Below, piece by piece: positions 1 to 11,380 of a stretch of DNA of 64,000 nt. The notes beneath the pieces are model-generated. The model had not been told where the DNA came from and did no database searches. It worked only from the letters and a program-made list of their open reading frames with translations. Source of the stretch: Cristatella mucedo. Lineage: Eukaryota > Bryozoa > Phylactolaemata > Cristatellidae. The stretch is taken from assembly GCA_009760855.2 (NCBI GenBank), contig WPIO01000224.1, positions 124,001-188,000 of the forward strand, given 5' to 3'. Position 1 is the first letter of the stretch; every line of letters starts with the position of its first letter. The position numbers were made by a program, and so were the translations under genes.

Positions 1-84
1 CGCTCACGGAAGTGTCTATCGCTCAAAAATCGATACTGTTTCTTTCTAGCCTACGGTGAATATATGATAGGGCTGTAACCACTG

Positions 85-386
85 TGGTCTGAGTATATGC
101 AGGCCGGTACCGCTCCTTCCTTAAACAGCTGTCGGGAGCATCACCGGTGGTGCATAGCTGTGGTCCGCCTGTGGTGTGGTTTGGACAGGCCGGTAACCAC
201 AGTCAGATGGTGGACTCACCATCGGGGTCGGCCAAAACAGCCGTGGGCGCGGAGGGGGATTCAGTGGGGAGAGGGGCGAGTGAAGTCGTGCTCCCTCTGC
301 TCTGTAGTAGAATAAACTGTTGGTGTTGGTTCTGTGCTGGCGTTCTTCGTGCAAGGCGTTCTTCGTGCAAGGCGCATGGAAGCACA
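85..386 (+). repeat. 5' LTR of gypsy element
   Basis: This 302-bp block starts TGGTCTGAG and ends AGCACA, giving TG...CA termini, and is repeated at 3883-4188. By hand alignment the two differ at 11 substitutions and two 2-bp indels, about 3.6 percent, so the insertion is not very recent. AATAAA at 311-316 is the probable polyadenylation signal. A 16-bp unit starting CGTTCTTCG is duplicated in tandem at 341-372, just after that signal. Confidence 0.92.
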
Positions 387-401
387 AGCTATTTCTTGGG
401 A

Positions 402-1126
402 TGGAGTCGATGGCATCAATGGTAATGCTAGGAAAAATCGCACCTTATGACGGCAAAACGGACTTCGTCGAGTGGGTATGTCGACTGGACTCCGTGGCCA
501 AGACGCACAAGGTTAAAGATGACGATCTCGCCACACTCATGCCCTTGTACTTAACCGGCGGAGCTTTTGCCGTTTATGAAGGGCTGGTGGACAGTGATAA
601 ATGTGACTATATGAAGGTGAAACGCGTACTCAGCGCCGCGTTTTCGCCCGATTGCTTCCGCGCGTACGACGAGTTATCAAGCAGTAAAAACTTCGCGCGG
701 GGGAGTCGCAAGACTCCTACTTGGCGAACCTTGTTCGCTTGGCGTCTATTGTCTTTGCTGCTCAAGCGGGGGCACCCGCGTATCCCCCGGAGTCTTTGCT
801 GAAGTGTGCATTTGTGTCGGGCCTACCCGATGACGTAAAGTTGCAACTTCGAGCAGCGTGCTCGCTTACCAGAGCTGATTTGCCCGTGCTGGTTGAGATG
901 TCGAGGAACTTTGTCTCGTCAAGTGAAGCATGTCTCGCCGGCCGTTTCGAGGATCGATGCGCTCAGACCCGAGGCGCCGTGGTGCAGTCTAGGCCGGACT
1001 CGCAAAGGCGGTACACCGACCGGCCTTTTCGCAGCGGGCCGCGCACGCGACTTTGCTGGATCTGCGGCGATGCGAATCATCTAGCTGCTGCGTGTGGTAA
1101 AAAGTTCGGCGATCAAAAAAACGAAT
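402..1126 (+). pseudogene. gag: gag of gypsy element, frameshifted
   Basis: The probable start is ATG 402, just inside the 5' LTR; the frame is also open upstream into the LTR, so 402 is a choice. The N-terminal half (KIAPYDGKTDFVEW...) reads like a gypsy capsid domain. A frameshift near 720-790 is needed to reach the second half. That half ends in one CCHC zinc knuckle, C-WI-C-GDAN-H-LAAA-C, at about 1053-1094, for RNA packaging. The Gag role (particle formation around the element RNA) is family knowledge. Confidence 0.8.
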
Positions 1127-1154
1127 AAGGGGAACCGTCAACACCTGCGCCAGC

Positions 1155-3783
1155 GTGTTCCCCTTGACTTCGGCGCGACTGCCCTCCATTGGCGTGATGT
1201 TAAATGGCCGGTTCGCTACTGCACTTGTCGACACCGGCTGCTCCCGCACGGTGCTTGCATCAGTGCTGGCCTCCTCTCGTGATCTGCAGCTTGCGAGGGA
1301 AGGTATCTTGATGATGAACGGTGACCGCGCTCTCTGTACCTCTACGTGTAAGGTCAGCTTGTTAATTAGAGGAGTACCACTGGAGGTTAATTGTTTGGTG
1401 ACCGATACAATTGCTGGCTGGGACATCATCCTTGGGATGGATGTCATAAGAGCGCTAGGCGGCGTCCACGTAGGGCACGGCGGTGAAGGCCAAGTTGACT
1501 TCGGTAATGAGGCTCCAGCGACCCGCGGCGAAAGAAACAGTGTAACCTGCCCTCACTCACCCCCGGCCACCGACGTTTCGCTCGTTGCAAAGGTCGGAAA
1601 TTCGAGCGAGCTTACAGTCTCCGACAAAGATTTTACTGCAGTATTCCACGATGGCGCGTGGCACGTGCGCTGGAACTGGAAAGAAGGCGTACAGGCCCCC
1701 TTGCTGCAGAACCGTGTGTCCTCATATCGCATCCCGGCTGAGGTAGAAGCGGAATATGAACGGGAAGTGGAGGACTGGATAAATTGTGGTTGGCTTCAAC
1801 CTTTTCACGGGGAGTGCGGTGGGCTGATTCCCTTGATGGCGGTGGTCCAAAGCAGCAAAGGGAAAGTGAGGCCCGTCCTCGACTATCGCGAGCTCAACCA
1901 GTTCGTGTCGAGCCACACGGCTGAAGGGGACGTGTGCAGTAATAAACTTCGTGCATGGCGGCGAATGGGACGAAACATAAGTGTCGTGGACCTGCGTAAG
2001 ACCTATTTGCAAATTCACGTAGACCCATCATTGTGGAAGTACCAGGTGGTTGAATTTCATGGCCGCTGATACTGCCTGACTCGCCTGGGTTTCGGCCTTA
2101 ACGTTGCACCAAAAATAATGACTGTTATATTAAATAAAGTGTTGTCTATGGATGAGCGGGTCAGATCCGGCACGGATTCGTATGTCGACGACATTTTGGC
2201 GAACAATGATATCGTCTCAAACGACTGTGTGATTGAGCTTCTCCGAGAGTACGGACTTGAAGCAAAACCACCTGAAAAGTTAGAGGGTGGTCGTGTCCTA
2301 GGCCTCCGCATTGACAGTAAACGCAACGAGCTCGTATGGCGCCGAGATAATGCCATAGGCTCTGTACAGTCAGTGCTGACGCGGCGAGAATTATTTTCTT
2401 GGTGTGGGCAACTCGTCGGGCATTTCCGGTAGCTGGCTGGCTGCGACCCGCTTGCAGTTATCTCAAACGTATAGCCAGCGATCAGGACTGGGACAGCAAA
2501 GTACCGAGTGAGGTTCTGGAAATTGCTCACGACGTCCATCGCAGGGTGCTAGCTTCTGATCCGGTGACTGGAGCGTGGCAGGTGTCCAATGTCATCAGTG
2601 AAAAATTGTGGTGCGATGCGAGCAGCATCGCTATTGGAACGTGCCTTGAGATTGACGGTAAAGTGGTTGAGGATGCCTCTTGGCTTCGAATGCCGGACGA
2701 TACTTCGCATATAAACACCGCCGAGCTAGAAGCCGTCATCAAAGGCCTTAACATCGCTAATGCGTGGGGACTTCAGAAAGTCCAAATCGTGACTGATTCA
2801 ACTTCGGTGTTTGGTTGGCTGAAGTCATTGATCGATGGGGATAAACCCGTGAGGACGCGCGGCATGGGAGAGGCGATAATTCGATAACGATAGTGCCTAC
2901 TCTGAGATATTATAACGGAGTGCAATCTGGAGACGACTGTAAGCCTAGTAAGGTCGCCGGAGAACAAAGCGGACCAGCTGACTCGAGTACCGCAAAGGTG
3001 GTTGAACGACTTGCTGTACCGGTGCCGTGGCTCCCGAGGTCAGTTTGGCGACTCCCAATATCGACCTCAAGCAATTCCACAATCTGCACCACCTGGGCGT
3101 CGACAGGACGCTATACTTAGCGAGGCTATGTCACCCTAATGCGAACATCCGCAGAACCGATGTAGAACGAATTGTTCGTTCCTGTCTTCGCTGCAGATCA
3201 GTGGATCCGTCACCGATTTCGTGGCAGCGAGGCAGTCTTGACGTCACCGAACCCTGGTCTCGTCTTGCGATCGATGTCACGCGTGCATCGGACTATTAAA
3301 GGCATGGCAGCTCGCACCGGTAGAGGAGTACTAGATATGGTGTACTGGTACAATTCGGCGCCGACTGAAGGGATAAAGGGCGAAACCGTGCCTCACAGGC
3401 GGTTATTTACATATGAATGGCGGTGCCCGCTCCAGCCAGAGAAGATACAGCACTGCAACGCCCAATCTGCCATTAACTACACAGCGGGGCAAAGGATTTT
3501 TGTAAAACCAGCCGATGTGCGGTGTGCGTCAAAATGCCAGAAGGGATTGTGACCTCGGGGACTCATGGCCTTGGTGTCGAGGTGATCGGAATCCGAAGAC
3601 ATGTGTCGGACGTCAGGTTAGTTCCGGACGCTGAGCCAGTTTTACCGGCTCAGCTGCCAGCACCCTCCCAGATAAGAGGCGAAGATGATGAGTATGCTGG
3701 GACAGAGGAAAGGGGTGGCCACCAGCTTCGCATGCGGTCGGAACTGCAGCACCCACGTTGGTTCTCCGACTACGTCATGGACT
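1155..3783 (+). pseudogene. pol: pol of gypsy element (PR-RT-RH-IN), broken
   Basis: Domains in order: aspartic protease with ALVDTGCS and the later ILGMD flap partner (about 1220-1440); reverse transcriptase from about 1750, with VLDYRELN, LTRLGFGLNVAP and the catalytic box YVDDIL near 2180; RNase H with LWCDASS, NTAELEA and TDSTSVFGWL (2600-2830); integrase with an HHCC finger (HNLHH... and CLRC, 3075-3190) and AIDVT, the start of the catalytic core. The core then jumps at about 3285 to VYWYNSAP, so most of the DDE core is missing. The C-terminus contains QRIFVKPADVRC and RHVSDVRLV and a basic end before the stop at 3783. An in-frame TGA (2067-2069) cuts the RT, and a frameshift near 2425 separates RT from RNase H. 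The product would copy and integrate the element; this copy cannot. Confidence 0.9.
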
Positions 3784-3882
3784 GATCTGTACGTCAGGGG
3801 AAAAGAGAGTTTGCTTAAACGATTGTACAGTGCTCTACTCGCATTGCAGCTGGAAACTTGTGACCTTAAGGTCAAGGGAGCC

Positions 3883-4188
3883 TGGTCTGAGTATATGCAG
3901 GCCGGTACCTCTCCCTCCTTAAACAGCTGTCGGGAGTATCACCAGTGGTGCATAGCTGTGGTCCGCTTGTGGTGTGGTTTGGACAGGCCGGTAACCACAG
4001 TCAGATGGTGGACTCATCATCGGGGTCGGCCAAAACACAGCCGTGGGCTAGGAGGGGGATTCAGTGGGGAGAGAGGGGCGAGTGAAGTCGTGCTCCCTCT
4101 GCTCTGTAGTAGAATAAACTGTTGGTGTTGGTTCTGTGCTGGCGTTCTTCGTGCAAGGCATTCTTCGTGCAAGGCGCATCGGAGCACA
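3883..4188 (+). repeat. 3' LTR of gypsy element
   Basis: Direct repeat of 85-386, 306 bp, with the same ends. It carries AATAAA at 4113-4118 and the same 16-bp tandem unit. The bases just before it (AAGGTCAAGGGAG) are purine-rich and are the likely, somewhat eroded polypurine tract. Confidence 0.92.
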
Positions 4189-5130
4189 ACCATTTTATTA
4201 CTCTATGCACATTCATATTCATATTATCAACATTATTATGCTAACTATCAAGGGTGGCGACGCTACATGCCAATATACACTGCAAAAAAATCGTAGCCGG
4301 CAGTCGAGAGAACCGTCGAGTCGCATGGATAACGTCACAGCGGCCCTAGCCGTTGGCAGTAAACTCTACCCATATAAACGAATGATTTTAGAGGGCAACA
4401 TCTCAAGCAGCAATTATCTGTTCTGACGCTCTGCGTCTGCTTCCATGTCCGCGCATACAGGCGAGCTGAGAGAGGACGTGTATGCTGCCCAATGAATCCA
4501 AATTAATCGACAGACCAGTGTCGCTGGGTTGGCAATTAACTCATAGACACACTCTCCTCAATAAATCTTTGCTAAAACACATATTATTGTATAATTAAAG
4601 GATTATGATGATAATTTATTTGCGTTTGTTGCATCAGTCTGTCACATTATAGTTAAGAGCAGTACATGCAAAAATGGGTCATCAGCAGAAACCCGCGATT
4701 CAAATGTTGTTAAGAGGTTAATGCATGCTTTGCCTACAAAAACCCTTACGAATCGACGGACGACAGGTCTACACCTCAAAACTCTTAAATGAACTATAAG
4801 GGTTTATGCTTTCGGATTCGCCAGATGTAAGCCCGCAGAGCTCATTTCCAACCAAAACGCCTTGCAGTGTTGCAGAATGATGGTTGCGGATACAGTTCAG
4901 CCCCTACTCTCGAAAACCTCGACTGGGAATACAAGCGCTAAAAGATAAAACCTACCGTTTCTCCTGGTTGCCGCGAGTATGACGCTACTGGTGCACCATG
5001 GGCGAAGGTCGCGCCAGCTTTCGATGCCTCGATTTGGGTACAACGAAGAAGTACTTGGTTGAGTTGCTCAGGTGTTTCGGGGTAGGGCGCTTGAATGCCC
5101 TGACAGCATACTTATAGGCCGGGCTGCTCT
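4189..5130. other. Intergenic, nothing recognised
   Basis: AT-rich to mixed sequence after the gypsy element. No open frame above about 70 codons outside the LTR edge, no transposon signature and no RNA gene seen. Confidence 0.5.
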
Positions 5131-5495
5131 AATAATAATAATAATAATAATTCACTTGATAAAGCGCCCTCAGAGAACTCAATCTCTCTCTAGGCGCTTT
5201 ACATTTGCTGTAAAGTGAAATGCAACTGAATGGTAAGTAAAATCATGCTTGAAAAACAAACGAGATGAATAATATGGTTAGGGGTGACATGCACAGGGTC
5301 AGCATGCAAATGCGCTTAGTGGCAGCATGCACAGTGTCAGCACGCATAAGCACATCAAATACGAATCACAGGGACCCACTAAATGCTGTCTTAAATAGGT
5401 GTGTTTTTAGGTTCCTTTTAAATGTCAGGTCAGGGGATGTTTTGACGCAGGTCGGGAGGGAGTTTCAGGCTTTGGCTCTATGCGGAGACAGGCAC
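5131..5495 (-). mobile_element. LINE A 3' end, 5'-truncated
   Basis: Reads on the minus strand. It begins at plus 5131 with (AAT)n, followed by the 34-nt hairpin of the LINE A 3' end, the 3' UTR with the GCATGC/CTGTGCATG repeats, and the last ~40 codons of ORF2 (TTTAAAAGGAACCT... region). It is cut at about 5495, where LINE B-like sequence begins about 100 bases on. Confidence 0.88.
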
Positions 5496-5589
5496 TGTAG
5501 CTGTGCGTTGAATGTGCGTCATCCATTCGTTCCCCGACGAGTGGTCGCCTCACTTGAATGAATCGGTCTGGAGGATTAGGGAAGCTGAT

Positions 5590-5985
5590 CATATCCGAGT
5601 CGCCTTAATAGATTAGCTATTCCATTCATCCGCTTAAAGACCGTTGGCGACAGAAGCATTAGCTCTGCAAGTGTGAAACTGTGGAACTCGCTTCCGCGAT
5701 TCTTACGTCACGACAACTACTTTCCTACTGTCGACTATGGCTCATGCTTTTCAGTGGTCGTGAGCTCCTACTTCCATGCTACTCACTAGCTCAACTGCTC
5801 TCCTGGCTCTGCTATGCTTCCCACCTTCTCTTTGTCGCGTGAGAAGAAGTCTGTTGGCTACCGAATGCGTACCGAAAGTCGCTTAGGCTGTGAGTGTGCT
5901 ATACAAAACTCTCCTGCGTAACACCTACGTAGTCTATACGGCTCTATGGAGTTGCAGACGGAGATACATCACATTAGCCGCTTCA
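5590..5985 (+). mobile_element. LINE B 3' end, 5'-truncated
   Basis: Plus-strand match to the ends of the LINE B copies at 22905 and 32300-32660: end of ORF2 (RLKTVGDRS-like, damaged), then the 3' UTR with CTCAACTGCTCTC, GTCTGTTGGCTACC and CTCTCCTGCGTAACACC. It ends near GCAGACGGAGATACATCACATT. Confidence 0.85.
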
Positions 5986-8825
5986 CTTAAATATGGCTAC
6001 CACCGTAGAAGCTTCGAGCGGATAGCCTTCAGCAAGGCGCCCCTTAGCAAGTCCCTTTGGTTGACACAGTCTAGGCAGACGTGCAGACGTAATCATCAGG
6101 GGAGCGTGAAGCAGCTACTTACTAAAGTTTGACCTTCAGGCAGCTTGCGTTGCTGGATCTAAAGTGAAATCAGAAGCCCACCGCTTGATATAAACGGCTC
6201 GTAGCTGCGAGCCGCAGGCTCAATATTCGCAAGGGTTCTAGGGCTACTCTACAGATTAAGCGAGTATCCCTAATTTCAAAGGTTGAAGCTGTGTACCATT
6301 ACAGAGCTGCCATGAAGACTCGGTAGATTTGCGAGAAAATAAATCATCAAACGCCTACATTTCCTATAAATGAGCGGGATGCGGCGCAACAAAGAAGTGC
6401 TACCGAGGGGAACCTGCTGCGACATAGTAAAAGCTCATTTCACCTACGCCCAGTAAAGAAATCTAATTACTTTCCTTTAGAAGATAAATCAAAGAAAAAC
6501 TTGTTTCGAAACCACGCCCCCAATAGTAAGGCTTTCCGACATCCCTTTAAATCGCATCTCTGAAACGAGCTGGAGCCCAAACTTAGAAAAGCTCATTCAA
6601 GCAGATTGGAGAATTCAGGCAGCCGCACGATACCCACGAGCAGCTACCACTCTGCTTGGAGCGGCGCTGGCACACTGAAGGGGCTGCTCTTATAGTAAGG
6701 GCAAGCGTTTTGCTCCCCAGCCCTATTTGCTGTACCTGAGTTCTGGGGTCGGCGGCGCCAGCTCAAATAACCTGCATAAGAATTTAGCAGTGAGATATTT
6801 GCTTTAGTTATTCTTAATAGCAGGCGGAAAACGTTAGCATGCATTCAGTTCAATATTATATCACTCGTCACTTCTCATGCGTACATTCGCCGGTCGCGAA
6901 AAGTTCATAAAAGCGTCGCAATAATAGGCGCAATATTGCAGCAAGAATGCCGTGCCCACCTGAGTCACCTAAAAATCGAAAAATAGAAAGTAAGAAAATC
7001 TATAGCAACCCGTTGAGCTTACCGAGGGCGAAAACACCACATCCGCTAACGGCAATGGTTCAGACGCCGATTGCCTTTGCAGAAGCCTCTTATTGCTGCC
7101 AATCATTACTCTTCAGGACATATATTTCCTTTTCCGGGATCGTCCATATTTAATGCAATTTTCTTGAGTGAATGCGTTCATGCCAAGTGCTGCTCCTCGA
7201 CTGGGTGCAAGCCCGCCGCCTACGAAGCGGGAAATCGGCAGAGAGGCACTAAAGGGGGTCTTTGACGTCATCGACACACTTTTTTTGTTCAAGTTACACT
7301 CATCCATTCCGAATAGTCGCTAGTGGCCCAGCATTGTACTTAATGTTGTACAGAGCCTTGAATGAGGCATGGCTCAAAAAGAAAGAAGTTTAACTTCCTT
7401 AAAATATTGCATTATGCATTAGCAAGCTTTGAGTATCTACTCGTAGCGACGCATTGCGATAAAGATTCTCTGATATTAATGTCCGTGCATCCATTGTTTT
7501 CAATTGTATAGCCTCTGCTAGTATACCATGAATAGGGCATATAAGCTGAAGCATGGCTTCGAGCTTGAACCTATGCTGATACCTCTTATTGGTAGTCAAC
7601 AGGGCAGACTAACTTTAAATTAATTCGAGTAATCCGATAAAATTTCGATTTAGGGAGGATGATAAGCTAACCCTAATCCGGGCAGGAGAAGTAAGTTTTA
7701 AATGTGGACTAATTGTCTTTAGCAGCTAATATAACTTGGTCTACAGACCGTTAAGATTCCCAGGGCTGCAGGAGCAAAATTGGGTATCTGGATTTACAGT
7801 CCAGGTAACATTTTTTTAAACAGAAGTAGGTCGTTTGCCTTGACCTTTTTGCTTTCAATGAATGCTAAAAGGAGCTGAAAAGCTGGGTAACTTGATTGCA
7901 TGCACATTGAATAGTAAGCAGCAACCAGTTGAGATCACAGGCGTTCAATAAAGCTAAAAAATTATGTTTCTCTCACCTGCAACTAAAGCACTCTGTTAAA
8001 TGTGAGAACTGCCTCTCACTGTCAGAGAGAGACTTCAAAAACCCGTGGCTGACCCTAATTACGTGCCGTAATACTTTACCTCTGCATCGATGGCCCGGCA
8101 TAGAGTCAAAGATCTTTCTTTGAAACCTGAAGAGACAAGACTTATTACTCCTCTATAAACTTGGCGTCATAATGGCACGGTAGCCTATATATGTTAATTT
8201 TAGCAGTCATTTTGACCGTAGCAAACGCATATTTGAAACCTTGGCCCACGCTCTGATTAGAGCTTCGTATCACTATTTTAGGAACTTGTGGCAGCGCCCG
8301 AATGTACACTGCATTACATGTCTCTCCTAATTTAAAGAAGAAATTACAAAGATAAACTCTAAAAATATGCTACCAAAAAAAGGTTAGTTGATTTACCCTC
8401 CCTATTGAATAGCTGCAGATGAGCTTAAACGGCAATCACCACCTCGTTTAATTGGCTATTAAGGATCGCACAAAGAAGGACTCTAACTCACCACCTGGAG
8501 CGTAAAGAACGAGCACCTCAGCCCCTGGTTTTGGACCCATGAAACCTTCTTGGAACTGACACTAAAAGTTCATGTGGAAGGCACTCCTGTTATCTAGGCC
8601 AACTAAAACAAAAATCTTTGCACTTTCTTTAGAAACACGCTGAAGCTGCGACGTCAAAAACGTCGAGATGCTACGAGCATATATTGACATTGAATAATTT
8701 TTATACTAAATTCTTAAGCCAAATATATTTCTTTCTGGAATTGTAATGGTCGCAGGTAGAGAAATCATGCCTTTATGGGATTGGGGATAAATATACTCAA
8801 TGAATAATGATAATGGTAATAATAA
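5986..8825. other. Intergenic, nothing recognised
   Basis: About 2.8 kb with only short random-looking frames (longest about 80 codons). No transposon domain, SINE head, hairpin tail or exon-like segment was recognised. It may contain transposon remains too decayed to read. Confidence 0.45.
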
Positions 8826-8998
8826 TTCATATTATATATTGGAGAACTCAATCTCTTTCCAGGCACTTTGCATTTGCTGCAAAGTAACTACGATCGAATG
8901 CTTAGTGGTAGCTTACTCAATAAACAACAAGAACACAGCTATGGGTGACATGTGCAGGGTCAGCATGCAAGTTTGATTTGTGGCAGCATGAACAGAGT
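8826..8998 (-). mobile_element. LINE A 3' end, second UTR type
   Basis: Minus-strand 3' tail with part of the hairpin (GGAGAACTCAATCTC...CCAGGCAC), then a UTR variant containing ACGATCGAATG and CAATAAACAACAAGAA instead of the GAATGGTAAGTAAAATC form, then the GACATG...AGGGTCAGCATGC repeats. The outer hairpin arm is lost. Confidence 0.8.
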
Positions 8999-9965
8999 AC
9001 TGATCCTTAAGCCTAACAGTGGGAACAAGGTCCACCATTCATGAATAACTTGGCTAGACATTACCCTCCTTGCGTGACTTGTTAAAATCTGTATGCTCAA
9101 GTCTTCACATTAAAGCTAGCTGACTACAAATCTAATTTGATATACTAGTGATCCCTGAATCTGAATGTCCCCGAGTGATACAATATCCATGAAATGAAGC
9201 CTTACCCTGTAGCTTGTTTCACAAAGATGACAGGCATATTCTGATCTAGCAGTGACTGCAAATTCTATCGGCCAAATAAGCTCCAATAAAATGTGTTTGT
9301 CAGCCTATTTAAAAATTGTTACACCTCATTTTTTGAAAGTCTGAATACTGCAAAGAAAGGGCACAGCCAGCAAGTCGTTAATATGTCTAAAGAGAGCAAC
9401 CAAATTGGTTTAACCACATGCCTAACAGTTACCTTATCCAAAAGCTTCGGATCTGTAAATTTGAAAACGATTTTCAGTAACGCTATATATGCCCCGTCAC
9501 CGAGAATAGATCTTAAGACCCTCGATAAAACGAGATTTCTCATATCAGAGTGGCAGGAGCACTGCCCAATCGACGCATGTCTGGGAAGCCTTCTTGAACA
9601 AAAGGCCAACACAATTAGAGATGCAATTTTAGCCCATCATTGGTAAAGCCTCTCAAACCCATCTGCGAAGAAGTTACACCTTTCATGAACCTTGCTAATA
9701 TTATTATCTATTTAAAAATGACAAAATTCCGTCGCAGGGCCTAGCCTAATTGTGCGCTCCAAGTTATTGAATCTGACGTCTTTTATGGTAGATTGTGCCT
9801 AATAGAAAACCTTGAGTTTACCTGCCAAACTTGAGGCTCCGAATAAATACTATAACAAAGCCTCTCTCCTGGTAGCACCTCGCTGTAAGCACAGCCCATA
9901 TTTAAGAGGGCAGAACAGCAGATACATGAATTAATTCTTAAACTTTGAAGCTGCTCCTTATATTA
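8999..9965. other. Intergenic with one unassigned 117-codon frame
   Basis: No transposon signature. The frame at 9293-9646 (+), 117 codons, begins MFVSLFKNCY and ends LAHHW. It has no domain I recognise and its reverse strand is also open over much of the same span, so it is weak evidence for a gene. Confidence 0.4.
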
Positions 9966-10495
9966 AATCAAACGGATTGACTTTGAGGTTTTGTCGCTCA
10001 CTTTTAGGTCTCTTTATTCTATGGCTCCAGTCTATCCCTCAGATCTACTACCCCATCAGGCCAAGCATCGTCCCACCCGCTTCCAACCGTCTACAAATAC
10101 CTCGTACAAACCTCAAATCTTTTGGAGACTGTGCATTTAGTTCGTATGCTCCCAAAGCCTGGAACTCCCTTCCGACCGGCATCAGAACATCCCCTGACCT
10201 GACCACATTTAAAAGGAACTTAAAAACACCTATTTAGGACAGCATTTAGTGGGTCCCTGTGATTCGTTCTTTAAGTGCTTATGCGTGCTGACACTGTGCA
10301 TGCTGCCACTAACCGCATTTGCATGCTGACCCTGTGCATGTCACCCCTAACCATATTATTCATTTTGTTTGTTTTTCAATCATGATTTTACTTACCATTC
10401 AATTGCATTTCCCTTTGCAGCAAATGAAAAGTGCCTAGAAAGAGATTAAGTTCTCTGAGGGTGCTTTATCAAGTGCATTATTAATATTATTATTA
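9966..10495 (+). mobile_element. LINE A copy, 5'-truncated
   Basis: Plus strand. It starts inside the C-terminal ORF2 region (KRID-FKV-SLTFRSL, frame broken), runs through PRTNLKSFGDCAFSSYAPK and the ORF end, the repeat-bearing 3' UTR and the hairpin, and ends in (ATT)n at about 10495. Confidence 0.9.
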
Positions 10496-10679
10496 AGAGG
10501 TCAAATTTTCGCCTTCTCAATTATGCAATGTGCTCGTCGGATCTATTGCCTCTTTAATGAATGTCATGCCACTTACCGTGTTTCGGACTGTATTTAGTAC
10601 ATTAAACGTGATGAAAGAGTTAAATTACTTAAACGGAGAGTCCTGTCTTATCCAAAGCTCAAGTTATTTAACGTATTTC

Positions 10680-11378
10680 AGCCGATGCAAAACTCTGCAG
10701 CCAGGCTTGTCTGGCGTGAGCCTCTTAGTTGTCACATCGCGCCACTTCTCGCTGACCTGCACTGGCTTCCAGTCAAGCAAAGCATCGGCTTCAAGGTTTT
10801 GTCCCTCACTTTGAGATCCCTTCATTCTTTGGCTCTAGCCTACAAACCACATCTACTACCACACCTGACTAAGCATCGTACCGTCAGCTTTCGGAATCTG
10901 ACTGTTTCCTTATACTGCACACAAATCTCGAATTCTTTGGAGAGCGTGCTATTAGCTCGTATGTTCCCAAACCCTGGAACTCACTCTTAACTTTCGTCAC
11001 GACATCTCCTGACTTGCCCACATTTAAAAAGAAACTAGAAATGCACATATTTATCACACATGTAAAGCGCCTAGAAAGAAATTGAGTTCTCTGAGGGCGC
11101 TTTATCAACTGCATTACTATTAATATTATTACTATCACAGCATTTAGCGGGTCCCTATGAGTCATACTTTAAGTGCTAATGCTTGCAGACACTGTACATG
11201 CTGTCACTAACCGTGCTTGCATGCTGACACTGTGCATGTGACCCCTAAACACGTTATTCTTGTGGTTTATTGCGCATGTAACCACTAACTATCGATCGCT
11301 CTACCTTTGCAGCAAATTTAAAATAGCTAGAAAAAAATTGAGTTACCTTAAGGTGCTATATCAAATGTATTATTAATA
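10680..11378 (+). mobile_element. LINE A copy split by a tail-only insertion
   Basis: Plus strand. ORF2 C-terminus from QNSAARLVWREPLSCHI to the truncated end, interrupted at 11059-11132 by a second, tail-only insertion. It resumes at GCATTTAGCGGGTCCC and continues through the 3' UTR (second UTR type, ATCGATCGCTC) to a decayed hairpin and ATT tail. The next LINE A copy begins within a few bases. Confidence 0.88.
11059..11132 (+). mobile_element. Tail-only LINE A/SINE1 insertion, 74 bp
   Basis: The segment holds only CATGTAAA, the conserved stem-loop and an ATT-type tail. It is flanked by TATCACA at 11052-11058 and again at 11133-11139, where the host LINE A sequence resumes. That is the footprint of a target-primed insertion truncated almost at the 3' end. 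It could derive from LINE A or from SINE1, because both share this tail. Confidence 0.8.
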
Positions 11379-11380
11379 TC

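Larger units (their letters stand above)
85..4188 (+). mobile_element. Ty3/gypsy LTR retrotransposon, degenerate
   Basis: The element is bounded by two direct repeats of about 300 bp (85-386 and 3883-4188) and encodes, in order, Gag with a zinc knuckle, aspartic protease, reverse transcriptase, RNase H and integrase remnants. That order, plus an integrase C-terminus that ends in a basic tail, fits Ty3/gypsy; the RT box reads YVDD. The coding part is broken by frameshifts near 720, 1130 and 2425, an in-frame TGA at 2067 and a deletion in the integrase, so the copy is dead. It is clearly richer in GC than its surroundings. The flanks ACCAC (78-82) and ACCAT (4189-4193) could be a decayed target duplication, but the match is imperfect. 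No primer-binding site was recognised after the 5' LTR. Confidence 0.93.

Noticed and set aside
387-410. tRNA primer-binding site after the 5' LTR
   Set aside because: No adequate complement to a tRNA 3' end could be recognised at the LTR border.
121-443. Several overlapping minus-strand frames in the LTR
   Set aside because: They are by-products of GC-rich LTR sequence and repeat at the 3' LTR; no protein features.
1155-3783. BEL/Pao assignment of the LTR element because of YVDD
   Set aside because: The integrase C-terminus (RIFVKPADVRC ... RHVSDVRLV), the Gag knuckle and the RT context read as Ty3/gypsy; YVDD alone does not decide.
5131-5160. CRISPR or other regular short repeat arrays
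   Set aside because: The short repeats are ATT tails of retroelements; no direct repeats with unique spacers exist in the window.
9293-9646. 117-codon frame as a gene
   Set aside because: No domain, no convincing splice borders, and the opposite strand is open over the same bases.
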